From: an uncultured Armatimonadota bacterium
GTDB lineage: Bacteria; Armatimonadota; Fimbriimonadia; Fimbriimonadales; Fimbriimonadaceae
Assembly: GCA_903899015.1 (NCBI GenBank)
Contig: CAIUHP010000113.1
Span: 79,069 to 143,068, forward strand
Length of the DNA: 64,000 nt
Reading direction: 5' to 3'
Numbering within the stretch: position 1 is the first letter of the stretch; every line of letters starts with the position of its first letter. The notes below the pieces were generated by a model. It did no database searches. It was not told the origin of the DNA and was given only the letters and a program-made list of their open reading frames with translations. The position numbers and the translations under genes were made by a program. Positions 35,797 through 45,800 of the stretch are shown in pieces.

Positions 35797-38355
35797 TCAA
35801 TCGGTGTCCACAACTTGTGGCTTCGCGGTAATCGCTCTACCTGGGTAGGGTTGGTTGCCATGTAGCGAATACCAGATCACTCGATTAAGCTTGTCCGGAT
35901 TCGGGGCGTCTGGATGGCTCCAGTCAAGACCCAACGATACCGAGGTCCAATACCGATCTTGGGCTGACATAGCGCTCGCATTGCGACCGGGATTGGGCAG
36001 GTTCAGTGGGATCTGGTTCGGGTGCACGAAGTAAGGAGTCAAATCGGCCTTATCTTGGAAGCAAGTGTCGATTGGCTTAGCCAATGTGTCAAATCGGTTC
36101 ATGGGCGAAAATCCCAACATCATTTCGATCGACTTCAACATATTCACCGTCGTGTAAAAAGTGTGATCGACAGTATGGCGTTTGTTGTACGGGCTTACAA
36201 CCATATAGGAAGTTCGGTGCCCATCCACATGGTCCGGCCCCGATTGAGCATCGTCCTCAATGACGAAGACGCAGGTGTTTTTCCATTGCGGGCTCCGACT
36301 AATTGCTTCGATCACTCGGCCTAAGGCGAGGTCATTGTCCGCCATCATGGATTTGGGCTGAGGATAATTCGGGTCCATTCCTTCGCTGTGATCACACGGC
36401 AACGAAAGGATCATTAAGTTGGGAACGGTGTTCGTTCGAGACCGCTCGTCGTATTCCGAAATAAACTCATCTGCCCGTGATTGGTCGCTCTGAATCAAAG
36501 GCCAGTAGTGAATTTTCTTGTTGACGATCGGAATTAAGCTTCTGACCAACGTGACGGGTTCGTAGGTGAATTTATGAGTTCCCTTCTCACGATCTTCCCA
36601 AGCTTCAAACCAATCCTTCGGCCGGTAGGGTGAATATTTGGCGACGTCGGCATAACAAAATTCACCGTAATCCCGAACGCTCAGGCCCTTTGCCATTGCG
36701 GAATCCCATAGACAACCGCTGGATGCCAGTGACATGGCACAGTTGCCATCGTCATTGTATGTTCGCGAGTAGCCTACGTAGAAGTGCTCAATATAGTCGT
36801 TTGCGACTGCTTGAGTGCTCCATGCGTGCCCATCACAGCTATTCGTCCCGCTCACATAGCCATTATCAAAAAGTGTGAACTCGCGAGCGATTGCCTGGTG
36901 GTTAGGCATGATCTTGTTGCCAATTTCAGCGGCAATTTTCGGATCGCCGTTCCCCTCCGGCATGTCACCGAATATCTCATCGTAAGTCCGATTCTCTTTG
37001 ATGATATAAAGGACATGCTTGATCGCGCCTTTATAGACAGCAAGGTCAGGCTTTGATGTCACGGGCTCATTCCAGCCATTGTTCTTGGCGACCAATTCCG
37101 TCTCTTTTGTGAGATCAGACAGCAAGTTGACCACCGAAACCGTACCTTCAAAGTCGTGTACGTTCCCAAAACTGCCGCCGTGCCCAAGGCGAGATACCGA
37201 GCCGTTTCCTTTAGAGTTCAACACCCAGGCTTCGTCACCGTTCAAGGCGATGGAAATCGGATAAAAACCAGCCGGCCGATACCCCTTCACCGCGCTTGTC
37301 GCAAGATCTACTTCTGCGACTGCGTTATCTCCACCGTTACAAACGAATAAAGTTTGCCCGCTTCGAGCTAGCGCGACTGGCATCGCTCCAAGGACACTGA
37401 AACCATTCCAAGAGAGCTTGATCGTCTTTTTGACTTTCTGAGCTTCAAGGTCAATCTCCGAAACCGTGTCACTCATAGAGTTGGCAACGAAAGCGGTCGA
37501 TCCTGAAATCAAAACGTCGGTGGGATGAATGCCAACTTCAACATCCTTTCTCGCTCCTGAAGCCAAGTTAAGAAGAGTAACCGAGCCGTTGTTAGCCACG
37601 CCGCGACCGTCAACCGCAATCTTAGATATTCCGGTCTTGCTCGCATAATCAGATTTCAGTGGGACTCGACCACCCCAGTTAGAAATCACAAGCGATCGTT
37701 CATCATCTGTGAGCCGAGCCGCAAATGGAATCATGCCGCACGGAAACTTGCGCAACCGCTTGCCAGTCAAAGCATCCAATTCAAGAACTGCGTTGAGATC
37801 ACCGGCCGGTACATAAAGTCGCGATCCATCCTTGTTGAGGCACAAGCTTCCCGGAACGATGTTATTGGGCTCCCCTTTCTCAGTTAGGATCATCTGAGAT
37901 TCGAAGGAGAACTTTCCATCAACGTAACGGTAGGTTTCGATAACTCCTTCGGAGGTCTCTCCCTTAGGCGTGCTGTCGCCTCCTCCCGCAGTTGTGACGT
38001 ACAGCCTTGAACCATCTGGGCTCCATACCATTCCATGAAAGCCAGGCTCGTGCCGCATCAGCAAGTAGGTATTCGGCACCACTCCTGATCGATTGACCAA
38101 AAAGATCTGATCCCGCTGATTGGTCTGGTCTTTGACCGTTACAGCTGCGACATCCTTCTGGGGTCGGAGAGCCATATCGGCCGGTCGCCCCTTGAAGGCC
38201 ACTGTTCCCGGCTGAATCGTCTGCCGGGAACTCAGAAGATAGGTGCCATCACTCTGCTTACCAAGGTGCCTCGCAAGATCCTGATAATGGCTCGCTTCGA
38301 GGGTGATTCCTGCTACAACGACTGCGGTTACGAAAATCCAACGGCTCTTCTGCAT
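35797..38355 (-). CDS. Secreted beta-propeller phosphoesterase
   Basis: About 852 residues from ATG 38355 (MQKSRWIFVTAVVVAGITLEAS, signal peptide). Residues ~50-430 are a YVTN/SMP-type seven-bladed propeller with repeats such as NNIVPGSLCLNKDGSRLYVPAGD and DVLISGSTAFVANSMSDTVSEID. The C-terminal half is a phosphoesterase of the acid phosphatase/phospholipase C-like family: YIIKENRTYDEIFGD starts the fold, NSCDGHAWSTQ supplies ligands, and FVIEDDAQSGPDHVDGHRTSY supplies the Asp/His metal site near the end. It acts outside the cytoplasm on an unknown phosphoester. Confidence 0.85.
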   Translation of the reverse strand: MQKSRWIFVTAVVVAGITLEASHYQDLARHLGKQSDGTYLLSSRQTIQPGTVAFKGRPADMALRPQKDVAAVTVKDQTNQRDQIFLVNRSGVVPNTYLLMRHEPGFHGMVWSPDGSRLYVTTAGGGDSTPKGETSEGVIETYRYVDGKFSFESQMILTEKGEPNNIVPGSLCLNKDGSRLYVPAGDLNAVLELDALTGKRLRKFPCGMIPFAARLTDDERSLVISNWGGRVPLKSDYASKTGISKIAVDGRGVANNGSVTLLNLASGARKDVEVGIHPTDVLISGSTAFVANSMSDTVSEIDLEAQKVKKTIKLSWNGFSVLGAMPVALARSGQTLFVCNGGDNAVAEVDLATSAVKGYRPAGFYPISIALNGDEAWVLNSKGNGSVSRLGHGGSFGNVHDFEGTVSVVNLLSDLTKETELVAKNNGWNEPVTSKPDLAVYKGAIKHVLYIIKENRTYDEIFGDMPEGNGDPKIAAEIGNKIMPNHQAIAREFTLFDNGYVSGTNSCDGHAWSTQAVANDYIEHFYVGYSRTYNDDGNCAMSLASSGCLWDSAMAKGLSVRDYGEFCYADVAKYSPYRPKDWFEAWEDREKGTHKFTYEPVTLVRSLIPIVNKKIHYWPLIQSDQSRADEFISEYDERSRTNTVPNLMILSLPCDHSEGMDPNYPQPKSMMADNDLALGRVIEAISRSPQWKNTCVFVIEDDAQSGPDHVDGHRTSYMVVSPYNKRHTVDHTFYTTVNMLKSIEMMLGFSPMNRFDTLAKPIDTCFQDKADLTPYFVHPNQIPLNLPNPGRNASAMSAQDRYWTSVSLGLDWSHPDAPNPDKLNRVIWYSLHGNQPYPGRAITAKPQVVDTD

Positions 38356-38397
38356 GTTCGGAACCACAGTCTAGCAATACCGCGCATTAACGTGGGA

Positions 38398-39684
38398 TTA
38401 ACCGTTTAGCATCGCGTGAAAAACAGCGATTCGCCGAATGAGGGGCTCACCTACCGACTTCGTAATTCGGATTCGGACCTTGCTCACTTTTACGGGATCA
38501 AAATGATCAATCTTTTTATGCCCGATGGCGGTACCGGTCGCCAATTCCTTCCAGGCGCCATCTACCATTCCCTCAATAACATAGGCTCGAATCCGCTCTC
38601 CCCCGGTGGTGTCTTCCATCGTGATCGCGGTGTCAATCGTGCTGGGTGAGGACGGCATAGCTTCTACCGTTTCTCCTTTTCCTTGGCTATACACGATTGG
38701 CAAGCTATATCGACGCTTGATCTCGTCTCCGAACTCCTTTGCTCGCTTGACATCAGCCGCCGGGATGAGCCCTGTGGTGTCAGGAGTATTGTTCAGGATG
38801 AGAACAGTGCCATGTCCGACGCTGTTGTCGTACATTTCCATCAACTTTTCGAGTGGCTTAACGGTTGGCTCGTTCTTTGTATTCCAGAACCAAGTATCAC
38901 GCATTCGACAATCGGTTTCTGTCGGCAACCATCGATCACCATCCGGATTTCCGTCTGCAGCGGTTAAAACACCCCACGTTTTTGGATCAAACTTCGCGCC
39001 GTTCCAACATGGATAAGGAGCCATTCCCTCCTCGTTTCCAACCCATCGAATGCTTGCCTGAGGTCCCTGAAAAACGATTGCTTTGGGAGCGTATTTTTGG
39101 AGGATATCTCCGACATCGAACTTCAAGCTTCCATCAAACCAGACCTCAAAGATGGATCCATATTTACTGAGCAACTCAGTCAATTGAGTTCGGAAGATCT
39201 TGATGTACTTTGCTTGTTCCTCTGCATTCTTAGCCTGACCGCCAACTTCTATTCCGTGCTTACCGTCGGCTGGCGAGAGATAGACTCCAAGTTTGAGTCC
39301 GTACTTTTTGCATGACTTAGCCACGTCTGCCATGACATCGCCCTTTCCGCCCCGCCAAGGAATGCTCTTCACACTGTAATCGGTTGTCTCCGTTTGCCAC
39401 CAACAGAATCCACCCACGTGTTTGGCGACAAAAACGAAGTATTTGCACCCCATATCCTTAGCCGTCTTTACCCACTGATCGGAATCCAACTTGGTCGGAT
39501 TAATTTGGCTCAAAGGAGTCGAAAGATTATCCCCCTCAAGATCCTGCCACGTGTTTGGCGCAAAATGCAGGAACATCCCCATCTCGGCATCCTGCCATTC
39601 CACTTGCTGTGGGGTTGGTTTGGGGAGATTCGCTTGGATTGCGGGTCGAATGAGGGTCGCTAAAATTGCAGGAATAAGGATCAT
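38398..39684 (-). CDS. Alpha-L-fucosidase, GH29
   Basis: 428 residues with a signal peptide (about 1-18). The TIM barrel of GH29 is clear: WQDAEMGMFLHFAPNTW, FVFVAKHVGGFCWWQTETTDYSV (the His-Gly substrate loop), GVYLSPADGK and FEVWFDGSLKFDVG, where the Asp of WFDGS is the nucleophile. A C-terminal beta-sandwich (about 320-428) completes the fold. It removes alpha-linked L-fucose from glycans outside the cell. It sits just downstream of isocitrate dehydrogenase on the same strand but behind a strong hairpin, and is followed 30-40 bp later by the phosphoesterase gene. Confidence 0.9.
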   Translation of the reverse strand: MILIPAILATLIRPAIQANLPKPTPQQVEWQDAEMGMFLHFAPNTWQDLEGDNLSTPLSQINPTKLDSDQWVKTAKDMGCKYFVFVAKHVGGFCWWQTETTDYSVKSIPWRGGKGDVMADVAKSCKKYGLKLGVYLSPADGKHGIEVGGQAKNAEEQAKYIKIFRTQLTELLSKYGSIFEVWFDGSLKFDVGDILQKYAPKAIVFQGPQASIRWVGNEEGMAPYPCWNGAKFDPKTWGVLTAADGNPDGDRWLPTETDCRMRDTWFWNTKNEPTVKPLEKLMEMYDNSVGHGTVLILNNTPDTTGLIPAADVKRAKEFGDEIKRRYSLPIVYSQGKGETVEAMPSSPSTIDTAITMEDTTGGERIRAYVIEGMVDGAWKELATGTAIGHKKIDHFDPVKVSKVRIRITKSVGEPLIRRIAVFHAMLNG

Positions 39685-39748
39685 GGGTCAACTCTGAACC
39701 GCTTGATTATGACTAGGTTGGGATTGTCAAACAAGCATCATGATCCGG

Positions 39749-39781
39749 GCCTGCTGGGAGGGTTCATGACTCCCAGCAGGC
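39749..39781 (-). terminator. Terminator of isocitrate dehydrogenase gene
   Basis: A perfect 12-bp stem, GCCTGCTGGGAG (39749-39760) with its complement (39770-39781), 9-nt loop, lies about 10 bp past the icd stop. It has no T-run but a very stable stem. Confidence 0.65.
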
Positions 39782-39791
39782 AATGAACTCT

Positions 39792-41282
39792 TTACTGCCC
39801 TTGCCCAAGCGAATATCCTGGGACACCATTGAATGTGCAGAGATTTTCCGTCTTAATGAAGTCGATCTCGGCGGTGCTCAAGTTTTGAAGAAGGCTGATG
39901 AGCGTGCTGTGCGGTACTGGTGCCGAATCACCCATGAATCGGCATCGCCAGTGATCAGTGCAGAAGGTTTCGGACAAACCTTGGGGCCAAACCTTTACCC
40001 CTCTATTCGTAATCATGACAAGCTTCAATCCTGGAACCGACGAGGCTTGCAGCTTATCGGCAAGTTGCTCGGTATTCCCGTTCCAGTGAACAAACACATC
40101 CATGCCCACAAGTTCCTTTTTCTCGAACGAGCGGCGAACCGGACGAGCCAAAGCCGCCGTTAAGTCAGGGGGAGTGCCGTAGTGAATGGGTTTCAGTCGA
40201 GTTGGAATGAGTCCGAGACGTTGGATCACCGCGTCAGCGAAAAATTGCGTGCCAACTTTAGACGTGCTTTGATCGAGGGTGAAAATGTCTGCCGTGTGAA
40301 CACCGTCTTCGATCGTCTTTAGCCAAGCGTTATGGATCTTCATTGCGATCTCAGATTGACCAATATGAACCAGCATCATGACAGCGGCCAATATCAGGCT
40401 ACTTGGATTAGCAATGTCCTTCCCTGCGATATCCGGAGCACTACCGTGAATTGCTTCAAACATGGCGCAGTGCTCTCCAATGTTCGCACTGGGCGCGAGT
40501 CCCACTGAGCCCGCAATTTCGGCCGTCACGTCACTCAAGATGTCGCCGTAAAGGTTAGGTGTTACGATTACATCGAAAACTTCTGGCCGAGTCGCGGCCT
40601 TTGCCATTCCGATATCGATAATCCAATGCTCTTTTTCGATTTCCGGATATTCCGCGCCAATTTCATCGAATACCTTGTGAAAGAGCCCGTCCGTGAACTT
40701 CATGATGTTGTCTTTCGTCATGCACGTTACTTTCTTGCGCTTATAGGCGCGAGCATATTCAAAGGCGTACCGCACAATTCGCTCGCACCCCGGGCGACTC
40801 ACGAGCTTGAGACATTGATAGACTTCATCCGTCTGTCGATGTTCGATCCCGGCATAGAGATCTTCTTCGTTTTCTCGGATAATCACGACATCCATTTCAG
40901 GGTGGTTCGAATGCACGTAAGGGTAGTAAGTAATACAGGGCCGAACGTTTGCGAAAAGGCCCAAGGTCTTTCGAATCGTGACGTTCAAACTCTTGAAACC
41001 ACCGCCCTGCGGAGTCGTAATGGGAGACTTGAGAAAGACTTTTGTTTTCCTAAGCGACTCCCATGCTTCGGGAGCGATTCCTGATGAGAAGCCTTTGAGG
41101 TACACCTTCTCACCAATCTCAATCTCGTTTACCGCGATTCGAGCGCCAGCAGCATCTAAAATTCGCAGCGTTGCGCGCATCAAATCCGGTCCAATTCCAT
41201 CTCCGTACGCTACAGTAATGGGAGTCGGTTTGATCTCCAAGGTCGAATTCAAGATATAATCATTTGAAGTCGCGGTTTCCAT
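39792..41282 (-). CDS. icd: NADP-dependent isocitrate dehydrogenase, Thermus type
   Basis: 496 residues, exactly the length of the Thermus thermophilus enzyme, with its extra C-terminal domain (about 350-496). ITVAYGDGIGPDLMRATLRILDAAG starts the fold, NVTIRKTLGLFANVRPC carries the isocitrate-binding Ser/Asn/Arg group, and IIRENEEDLYAGIEH, MTKDNIMKFTDGLFH and VTPNLYGDILSDVTAEIAGSVGLAPSANIG supply the Lys and metal-binding Asp residues. It turns isocitrate into 2-oxoglutarate in the TCA cycle. Its start is only 26 bp from that of the divergent small regulator, and a TATACT box lies 9 nt before its ATG. Confidence 0.9.
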   Translation of the reverse strand: METATSNDYILNSTLEIKPTPITVAYGDGIGPDLMRATLRILDAAGARIAVNEIEIGEKVYLKGFSSGIAPEAWESLRKTKVFLKSPITTPQGGGFKSLNVTIRKTLGLFANVRPCITYYPYVHSNHPEMDVVIIRENEEDLYAGIEHRQTDEVYQCLKLVSRPGCERIVRYAFEYARAYKRKKVTCMTKDNIMKFTDGLFHKVFDEIGAEYPEIEKEHWIIDIGMAKAATRPEVFDVIVTPNLYGDILSDVTAEIAGSVGLAPSANIGEHCAMFEAIHGSAPDIAGKDIANPSSLILAAVMMLVHIGQSEIAMKIHNAWLKTIEDGVHTADIFTLDQSTSKVGTQFFADAVIQRLGLIPTRLKPIHYGTPPDLTAALARPVRRSFEKKELVGMDVFVHWNGNTEQLADKLQASSVPGLKLVMITNRGVKVWPQGLSETFCTDHWRCRFMGDSAPVPHSTLISLLQNLSTAEIDFIKTENLCTFNGVPGYSLGQGQ

Positions 41283-41292
41283 AACGCGATAA

Positions 41293-41299
41293 GTATAAC
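41293..41299. promoter_or_regulatory. Overlapping divergent -10 boxes of icd and the small regulator
   Basis: In the 26-bp gap (41283-41308), AGTATAAC reads TATAAC on the plus strand (41294-41299) and TATACT on the minus strand (41298-41293). Each ends 9-10 nt before its gene's ATG. The two promoters share bases, so only one can be open at a time. Confidence 0.45.
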
Positions 41300-41308
41300 A
41301 CGAATTTT

Positions 41309-41614
41309 ATGTCGCATATTGTATCTGAACCAAATAATGCTGGTTGGACTTTTTTTAGCAACCATTCGCATGTCTTGTTCTGCCTTGCTGGCGATCCGAC
41401 CATAACGATGAAAGACGTTGCGCTAAAAGTCGGAATCACGGAGCGAGCCGTTCAAAGAATCGTTGCTGATCTCGTTGGGGTAGGAGCATTGACGCGCCTC
41501 AAGAATGGACGTCAGAACCAATATGAAATCACGAAGGACCTTCCCCTTCGTCATCCCCTTGAGTCTCACCGAACGATTGGAGACGTTCTTGAGCTCATCG
41601 TTAATGAGAAATAG
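41309..41614 (+). CDS. Small winged-helix transcriptional regulator
   Basis: 101 residues, a MarR-like HTH protein: [55 protein letters not shown] gives helices, recognition helix ([11 protein letters not shown]) and wing. There is no effector domain. It shares a 26-bp promoter gap with icd, so autoregulation with effects on icd is likely (inference). A 22-bp imperfect hairpin follows its stop. Confidence 0.8.
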   Translation: MSHIVSEPNNAGWTFFSNHSHVLFCLAGDPTITMKDVALKVGITERAVQRIVADLVGVGALTRLKNGRQNQYEITKDLPLRHPLESHRTIGDVLELIVNEK

Positions 41615-41636
41615 GGCCCGAGAATTCTCGGACCCT
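41615..41636. terminator. Convergent hairpin after the small regulator
   Basis: An imperfect stem GGGCCCGAG / CTCGGACCC around an AATT loop, with one C-A mismatch, lies between the regulator stop and the SDR stop. It lacks a T-run and is a weak terminator candidate. Confidence 0.45.
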
Positions 41637-41662
41637 ACTTGAGAGGTTCAAATCTCGAGGAT

Positions 41663-42415
41663 TTATTTCGCGGTGAACCCTCCATCAACGTTGAGAATCT
41701 GTCCTGTCACGAATGAGGCGGCATCGCTAGCAAGAAATGCAACCGCTTCAGCTATTTCGATCGGTTCTCCAATTCGGCTCATCGGAATCATTGCGACGAA
41801 TGCTCCCTCAAAATTCTCACGTGCTCCTGTCATCGCTTCTGCACCTTCGGTCCAGATGGGACCAGGAGCCACTGCATTTACGCGGATCTTCGAACCCGCG
41901 AGTTCGATGGCTGCGGTGCGAACGAGGGTGTTGATGGCACCTTTTGTGAGTGAGTAAGCACTTGCTCCGGGAATACCCTTGTCACTCACAACGCTGGAAT
42001 TAATAACGATCGACCCACCATTTGTAGCGAGTGCATTGGCTACATGCTTCAGACCGTAGTACACGCCCTTCACGTTTACATCGAGTTGATTTGTGAGGTC
42101 ATCGGCATCTTGATCGGAGATGGGACTGAATCGGAAAACTCCCGAATTAAGGAAAGCCACGTCAACTTTTCCAAAGGCAGCAACCGTTTGCTCGACGAGC
42201 GATTTGACTTCCGATTCGACGGTGACGTCAGCCTTAATAAACTTGGCTTTTCCACCCTGGGCTTCGATTTCTTGAACGACCTGGTTACCTTCCGCTTCTC
42301 TACGGCCCGAAACAACCACGGTTGCTCCGCGCTGTGCGAGTAGGATGGCGGTTGCCTTACCTATTCCTGAAGTAGATCCGGTAACGATGGCGATTTTGTT
42401 GGTGAATTGGCTCAT
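41663..42415 (-). CDS. Short-chain dehydrogenase/reductase (SDR)
   Basis: 250 residues, classical SDR: TGSTSGIG at about residue 12, serine in IVINSSVVSDKG, the Tyr-x3-Lys as YSLTK, and tail TGQILNVDGGFTAK. The Arg-Arg after strand 2 (VSGRREAEG) favours NADPH. The substrate is unknown; relatives are often quinone or sugar reductases. An ArsR-family gene lies immediately upstream on the same strand, and a perfect palindrome ends 3 nt before this ATG, so it is very probably the regulator's target. Confidence 0.87.
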   Translation of the reverse strand: MSQFTNKIAIVTGSTSGIGKATAILLAQRGATVVVSGRREAEGNQVVQEIEAQGGKAKFIKADVTVESEVKSLVEQTVAAFGKVDVAFLNSGVFRFSPISDQDADDLTNQLDVNVKGVYYGLKHVANALATNGGSIVINSSVVSDKGIPGASAYSLTKGAINTLVRTAAIELAGSKIRVNAVAPGPIWTEGAEAMTGARENFEGAFVAMIPMSRIGEPIEIAEAVAFLASDAASFVTGQILNVDGGFTAK

Positions 42416-42418
42416 TGT

Positions 42419-42442
42419 ATATATCGATACGCATCGATATAT
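42419..42442. promoter_or_regulatory. Palindromic operator between ArsR and SDR genes
   Basis: ATATATCGAT (42419-42428) and ATCGATATAT (42433-42442) are perfect 10-bp inverted arms around ACGC. The site is within the 39-bp gap between the ArsR-family gene and the SDR gene and ends 3 nt before the SDR ATG. Confidence 0.65.
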
Positions 42443-42454
42443 TGAACAATCAGC

Positions 42455-42739
42455 TTAACCGAGAAGTCTTTTCCTCAATTCCTCTAAATAATCAGAAATG
42501 ACGGGTTCATTAACCGAAAGCAGGTTGAATTTTCCCTGCTTTCGGCAATGAATTAGATTCGCTCGGCATAATTCCGCGACATGATGCGAGAATGTCGACT
42601 GGGAAATATCCATCAAACCCAGGACATTTGAACACGTTATGCCCGCGCTGGAATCTTGAGATCGAATCGCCTCAAGAATCTCCAATCGCTTCCCCTCACT
42701 CAAAACCCGCTGTATCGTAGCAAAGGATTCTGCGTTCAC
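42455..42739 (-). CDS. ArsR-family transcriptional regulator
   Basis: 94 residues from GTG 42739. Winged-helix fold typical of ArsR/SmtB: RLEILEAIRSQDSSAGITCSNVLGLMDISQSTFSHHVAELCRANLIHCRKQGKFNLLSVN, with SQSTFSHHVAEL the recognition helix and the rest the wing. A single Cys in helix 3 (ITCSNV) and one in LIHCRKQ are present; no classic CxC metal site is visible, so the signal may be a redox or organic ligand. A weaker palindrome (TATAT/ATATA, 42744-42760) just before its start could serve autoregulation. Confidence 0.85.
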   Translation of the reverse strand: MNAESFATIQRVLSEGKRLEILEAIRSQDSSAGITCSNVLGLMDISQSTFSHHVAELCRANLIHCRKQGKFNLLSVNEPVISDYLEELRKRLLG

Positions 42740-42751
42740 TTTCTATATCTA

Positions 42752-42788
42752 CGAAATATAAAGCGGTCAAGCAATCACACTTGACCGC
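42752..42788 (-). terminator. Rho-independent terminator of the GH38 gene
   Basis: GCGGTCAAG (minus strand 42788 down) and CTTGACCGC form a 9-bp stem with an 8-nt loop, followed by TTTATATTT. It begins about 13 bp after the GH38 stop. Confidence 0.75.
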
Positions 42789-42800
42789 AGAGTTTTCAAA

Positions 42801-45800
42801 CTAAAGCTTTACCTTCAGTGTCTTGATCTCGAACGGACGTAATGTAAGCTCCACCTCATTCCCTTCAAGGGTGACCGGTTCCGCTTTTTCTTCTAACAGA
42901 TTCACTTCCATGACCTCTGTCACAGGAATTCCAAACTTTATTCGAGCGTGGCTCGTCGACTTACCCGCCTCATAGAACCGGACGATCAAATCCTGATCGT
43001 CTTCCGCTTTCTTGACCGAAGCAACGATTACGTTGGGTTGATCGACCGAAAGTAGGTTCCAAGTGCCCTCTAGCTCACCCGATGGCTTCACCGCTGGTAA
43101 GACGTTGAATTCGAACGCAGGTCGGACCACCGACTCGACGGAGAATCCACCCAAATGAGGGAGCATCGCATAGGAGAATCGATGTTGACCTTCGTCACCT
43201 CGAGGATCAGGGTGCCGACCGGATTTGATTAGACTCAAGCGATACTCGCCCTCTTTAATCGTGCAAGCGTACTTGCAGTCGTTTAAGAACGCGATGCCGA
43301 AGTTACTCTCAGAAATGTCGGTCCATTTGTGAGCACACACGTCGAACTGAGCTCGGTCTTGACTTGTATTGTCGTGAGAATTCCGCTGAACGTGGCCGAA
43401 TTGAATTTCATGAAGCGCCGTCTCGGCTAGAACATCTGGCGTAAATCCAACCTTTAGGAACTGATACTTCTCATGCCAATCGACCGTTGTGTCGAAGTCA
43501 ACCTGGGCGGTCGCCGCATGAAAAACGATGTCTTGGATCAATTTTGAACTTCGACCAATCTCGAACTCCTGTCGAATTCGTAGCTGAAGGGGGCCATTTG
43601 CGACCACTTCACGCTTGACAGGTGCGCCAACCGGGCCGAGCTTGTGTCGCTGATCTCGATCGATATCCCAGTTGTCCCAAGCAGCCGGAACGTCTTCACC
43701 AATCAAAAGTGCGTTAAACGTACAGCCGGGTCGAACCAGTTCGCGACGCGAGGGTAAGTCATAGAACGATGCAATCCGTCCCATTTCATCAAACCAAACT
43801 AGAGCAAACGGAGTCTCAACGGAGTTCTCCGTAACCTTGAATGGAGATGCACCGCTACCGATATGGGGCTCGACTCCTACGATCGTTGTTCCTAAACCTT
43901 GAAGCTCGAGACCAGAAACCACGAGTTGGGTTTCACCGGCAACGTCGGTCACCGTTTGAGCTACTGTTCCGGCCGGCTTCTTGCCCTCGGGGACCCCAAC
44001 TAGACTAATCTCGCCGGTTCGATTCCAGCTGAGATTGTTCGCAATTAAAAGCCCATCACCCGCGGAGGTGATTGCGTTGAGACCTGCATCGCGAATAGCG
44101 TTTGCGCTTGAGAGACAGGTGGCATACGCCTCGATGGCTTGGTCGTTGACCTCGGCAATTGAAGAACCGGGCAGGATGTCGTGGAAATGGTTAAGGAGCA
44201 GAATCTTCCAGGCATCATCGAGGTCGGCGACCGGATAATTTGTTCCCTTCTGAATAAGAGCAAGAATGGATGCAAATTCAGCGTCGCGTAAGGCGAATTC
44301 ACACTTTCGATTGTTTCGCTTAATCGCAGCGATGGAGGTCAGGGTTCCTCGGTGAAGCTCTAAATAGAGTTCTCCAACCCATTTTGGAAGCTCACTGAGT
44401 TCATCTCGGCAGGAGTCCATAAATTCCCCGATGCTCGTGTAGTCGGTCTTGGGACATCCTTCCAGATCAGCGGTATAGCGCATGATTTCGATCATTTCCG
44501 CCATCGGACCGCCCCCGCCGTCGCCATGCCCAAAACCAACCAAGCGTCGATCCTGGACGTCGGGATGTTGAACTTGCTTCCAGAGCCAAATCAATCTTTC
44601 CGGGTCGGCCCAGCCTTGCATCTCGTTGAAGTGAGCAAGGACGGTAGAACCATCGATTCCCTGCCATTGGAAAGTGTCGTAAGGGAAATGGTTAGTGTCA
44701 TTCCAACTCAACTTCGTCGTGCAGAAATATTCGACTTCGCTCTTTCGAAGGATTTGAGGAAGAGCGGCCGAGTAACCGAAAACGTCAGGCTGCCAAAGCG
44801 TGTTGGCCGTTACGCCAAACATCTCTCTCAAGGCTCGCTGACCTACAAGACATTGCCGGACAAAGGATTCGCCATCGGGAATGTTGCAGTCTGGCTCAAT
44901 CCACATGCAACCATTTATTTCCCAGCGACCTTCCTTAACCCGCTCTTGAACTCTGGCAAAGATCTCGGGATATTCGCGGCGCAGAACATCAAAGTGAAGG
45001 GCCGCGCTTTGGCTAAATCGGAACTCGGGGTATTGATCCATCAAGCTCAGAACCGATGAGAATGTTCGGGCAAGCTTCCTCCAAGTTTCCGCTGTCGGCC
45101 ATAACCACGCGGTATCGATATGCGAGTGGCCCATGACCCCTAAAGTCGGTGTGGTAGGGCTATTCTTCTGCTCCAAGAGTGGTCGCATCACTTCGATCGC
45201 GTCGACGAGCGCCTGTCGCCACTCAACCTCATCGTATTCGGCAGGCTTTTGAGGCACAAGGTTGAAGACTTCTCCCATTGCGGAGTAGATCTTCGCCCGG
45301 CGAAGGCTGCTGGGATCTTGACCGTTTGCAACTTGCATGAGGGTTCGAAGCGAAAATACAAATTCGCTAACCTCCTGCCGCTCAACCACTAAATCGACGG
45401 ATTGATAAGTGAGACAGTCTTTGGAAAGGGCAACCGGACCGTCGGCAGATCGTGTGTCAGAAAAGGGTTGAGTTCCCGGAATCGTATGCCCAGCGTAGGA
45501 TTCGAGGTGAATCAAATAGTCTCGACCGACTTCAGCTTCTAACGCAAGCAATCGGACCGGATGGTTCACGTCAAAAACGCCGTAAGCCTTCTTGTCAACG
45601 AGGAACATCGTTTCCGGACCGCCCGTTGTTGCTCGGATATAAACCGCTTCACCGTCAAATTCGGCCGGCACTCGTACGGATCCACGAAACCATCCCGTGA
45701 GCCAATCGCCACCCCATCGATGCCCTGATTGAACGGGCTTCCAAGGAAGTTGCGAATCAGTTGGAACATTTCGAAAGTGCTCCATGGTCTCAGCAAATTC

